5,865 nucleotides of DNA from UBA1413 sp964461455 (lineage in GTDB: Bacteria > Bacteroidota > Bacteroidia > Bacteroidales > Prolixibacteraceae): the NCBI GenBank assembly GCA_964461455.1, contig CAYWUJ010000094.1, positions 1-5,865 on the forward strand. The letters are read 5' to 3'. Each line of letters starts with the position of its first letter. The first letter of the stretch is position 1. Under the pieces are notes generated by a model. The model saw nothing but the letters and a program-made list of their open reading frames with translations, did not search any database and was not told the DNA's origin. The position numbers and the translations under genes were made by a program. Below are positions 4,295-5,865 of this stretch, piece by piece.

Positions 4295-5865
4295 ACCGGC
4301 GCTGCCGTTGTATAGCTGCCAGGAGGGGATGCGGATGCCGTGTGCCCTGATCTCCACCGGGGCATTTTCTGCGGTCCAGGGATAGTTGTTCGGGGTTTTA
4401 GTGGTCACCTCCATTTTCGCGGCCGGATCAGCCACCTCCGATTCCGTCAGTCCGTAATTCCAGGGGGAAAGGGGAAGATACTCCTCGTATTCCGTTCCGT
4501 AGGTTTCAGGATCCTTTGTATTGGTGACCACCCGTTTTTCCGATTCGATTTTCAGGGCGTAGACCAGGGGGCCCCGTTCCACGGCACGGCTGTTTTCATG
4601 CCAGGTGGAAAGGGTGATCTCCATGGGAAGGGTCAGCTCTACACTGTCACCATCCTGCCAGTTTCTGTTGAGGGTGACCAGTCCGTTCGCAAGAATTGCC
4701 TCAGTTGCTTCCAGGTCCCCGGAAGTAATCCCCTTGATCTCTCCGTCCGCAGGGGTAATTTCTATTTTCTGACCATTAACCAGCAGGGTAGGCTGGGCAC
4801 ACCATCCCGGGATTCGCAGCCTGAAGGGAAACATGAGGGGGCCGGCGTCCTCTGGCAGCCCAAAATGGAAGGTGATTTCTTCTTCAAAAGGATAGTTGGT
4901 CTCTTCCCTGATGAGGATCTCCTCACCGCCGGCCACCTTCAGCCTGACCTGTGCCGGGGCATAGACCAGGGCGGCGACCCCCCGGTCAGGGGTGGCGTAG
5001 AAGAGGTTCTGGGTGAACTTAGGCCATCCCTGGTGCATGTTGGAGGTGCAGCAGGGGTAGCCGGTGAGGAGGCCGAAGCAGATGTCGGTGCCGTCGTGGT
5101 TGACGTCGAAGTTACGCATCTGGCGGGTGATCATCACCTGGTTGGCCTGCTGGAAATACTGGCGCCGCAGGAAGTCGTCGCTGACCTGTGCGGGCAGGGC
5201 GTTGAAGGCGATCTTCTCGAGATGGTCGGCATATTGGATATCTCCGGTGATGGCCAGCATGGTCTCCAGCGAAAACATCATCTCCACGGCGGAACAGAGC
5301 TCCGAGCCTTGGGTGGGGTCGGCAGAATGAAGGGCCTCGTCGCCCCCGTAAAGGCCGTGGGGTTGTCCGAAGTTCTGCCGCAAATCACTGAAAGCTTTAT
5401 GGGTGGCTTCGGGATATTTCTCGTCGGGGTGCTGCTGATAGATCACCAGGGGGAGTTTGAATCCCTGGGCCAGGTTGACGCAATGAAGACTTCCGGGGGT
5501 GGAGAGGTGATTTCCGGCAAGGAAGGCGCCGGTGAAGTCGAAGGACTGCTGATGAAGCAGATCGGCCAGTTCCAACAGAAAAGTTTCCCCTGTAAGGTTG
5601 TAAAGCCAGTAAACCACCATCAGGTTATCGGCAGCCCGGAACTCTCCCCAGAAGGTCCAGTGCCCCAGGGGCGTCTTGGGCAGGTTCTCCAACTGATAAC
5701 GGAAATAGGCGGTGAGGTGGTCGATAACCCGGGGATCGCCCGTGGCCTGGTAGTACTGTTTCAGGATCTTGAGCATCACCATTTTGGGCCACCAGTCGCG
5801 GCTGTTGTTACGCTGGAGTCCCTTTTCGGGGGGATAGTCGGCCGAGGGGCCGAAGTAGCCGTCGG
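4295..5865 (-). CDS. GH127/DUF1680 family protein, putative beta-L-arabinofuranosidase (partial at both ends)
   Basis: The frame is open from the window edge at 5865 to the gap, giving 523 visible residues. The ATG at 5780-5782 is internal: the 27 upstream codons encode conserved family sequence (DGYFGPSADYPPEKG, then LQRNNSRDWWPK). Most of the alpha-helical barrel is present, followed by beta-sandwich sequence (RLRIPGW, VERGPLVYAL) and the near-terminal segment IRIPSWQLYN. In the characterised GH127 enzyme HypBA1 of Bifidobacterium longum, zinc is held by Glu338, Cys340, Cys417 and Cys418, with Cys417 the nucleophile. Matching residues are visible here: Glu-Leu-Cys (codons 5302-5294) and the Cys-Cys pair in GYPCCTSN (codons 5053-5048), so the active site appears intact. 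I estimate 100-180 residues are missing at the N-terminus, where a signal peptide would lie, and 30-50 at the C-terminus. The gene converges with GH30 and has the same orientation as GH2. Specificity within the family is inferred. Confidence 0.88.

Noticed and set aside
4181..4385. Apparent extension of the GH30 and GH127 frames through the Ns
   Set aside because: The frames stay open only because Ns give no stop codons. Sequence beyond the gap is antisense to the other gene, so both genes are cut at the gap edges.
5780..5782. ATG as the start of the GH127 gene
   Set aside because: The 27 codons upstream to the window edge encode conserved DUF1680 sequence (GYFGP, QRNNSRDWWP), so this methionine is internal.

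Overview
The window looks like a contig segment from a member of the Bacteroidota, probably a metagenome-assembled or draft genome because it contains exactly 100 Ns at 4195-4294. The pointers are: two divergent promoters whose -7 boxes match or nearly match the Bacteroidota form TAnnTTTG with a TTG/TTTG element 20 bases upstream; weak or absent Shine-Dalgarno sequences on most genes; a SufE-SufT gene pair; and a set of secreted glycoside hydrolases typical of polysaccharide-degrading Bacteroidota. No species can be named from the sequence alone.

Layout. Bases 1-376 are the end of an iron-sulfur cluster assembly operon on the + strand: the last codons of a probable sufE overlap a complete sufT-like (MIP18/DUF59) gene by 8 bases. 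Bases 377-651 are AT-rich and non-coding, with an A/T-rich hairpin (432-470) and three TGACT boxes spaced exactly 10 bases apart (473-502). A 53-codon gene of unknown function follows (652-813). Its stop codon shares the tetramer CTAG with the stop codon of the convergent GH2 glycosidase gene (810-2618, - strand).

The GH2 gene and the GH30 gene (from 2964, + strand) are divergent across a 345-base regulatory region. That region holds one promoter candidate for each gene and several perfect inverted repeats. One of these fills most of the spacer of the GH30 promoter and another lies just downstream of the predicted GH2 start of transcription. The GH30 gene runs into the gap. Beyond the gap, on the - strand, is a GH127-type (DUF1680, beta-L-arabinofuranosidase family) gene that lacks its C-terminal end in the gap and its N-terminal end beyond base 5865.

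How the genes may work together: GH2, GH30 and GH127 enzymes side by side suggest a small locus for breaking down a complex glycan, plausibly an arabinose-containing plant polymer or glycoprotein glycan, placed next to a housekeeping Fe-S operon. Substrates are inferred from family membership only. No SusC/SusD pair, sensor-regulator, transposase, CRISPR array, tRNA or rRNA is visible. I do not see a wholly novel system. The most unusual content is the palindrome-rich divergent promoter region, the small unknown gene and the shared CTAG stop.
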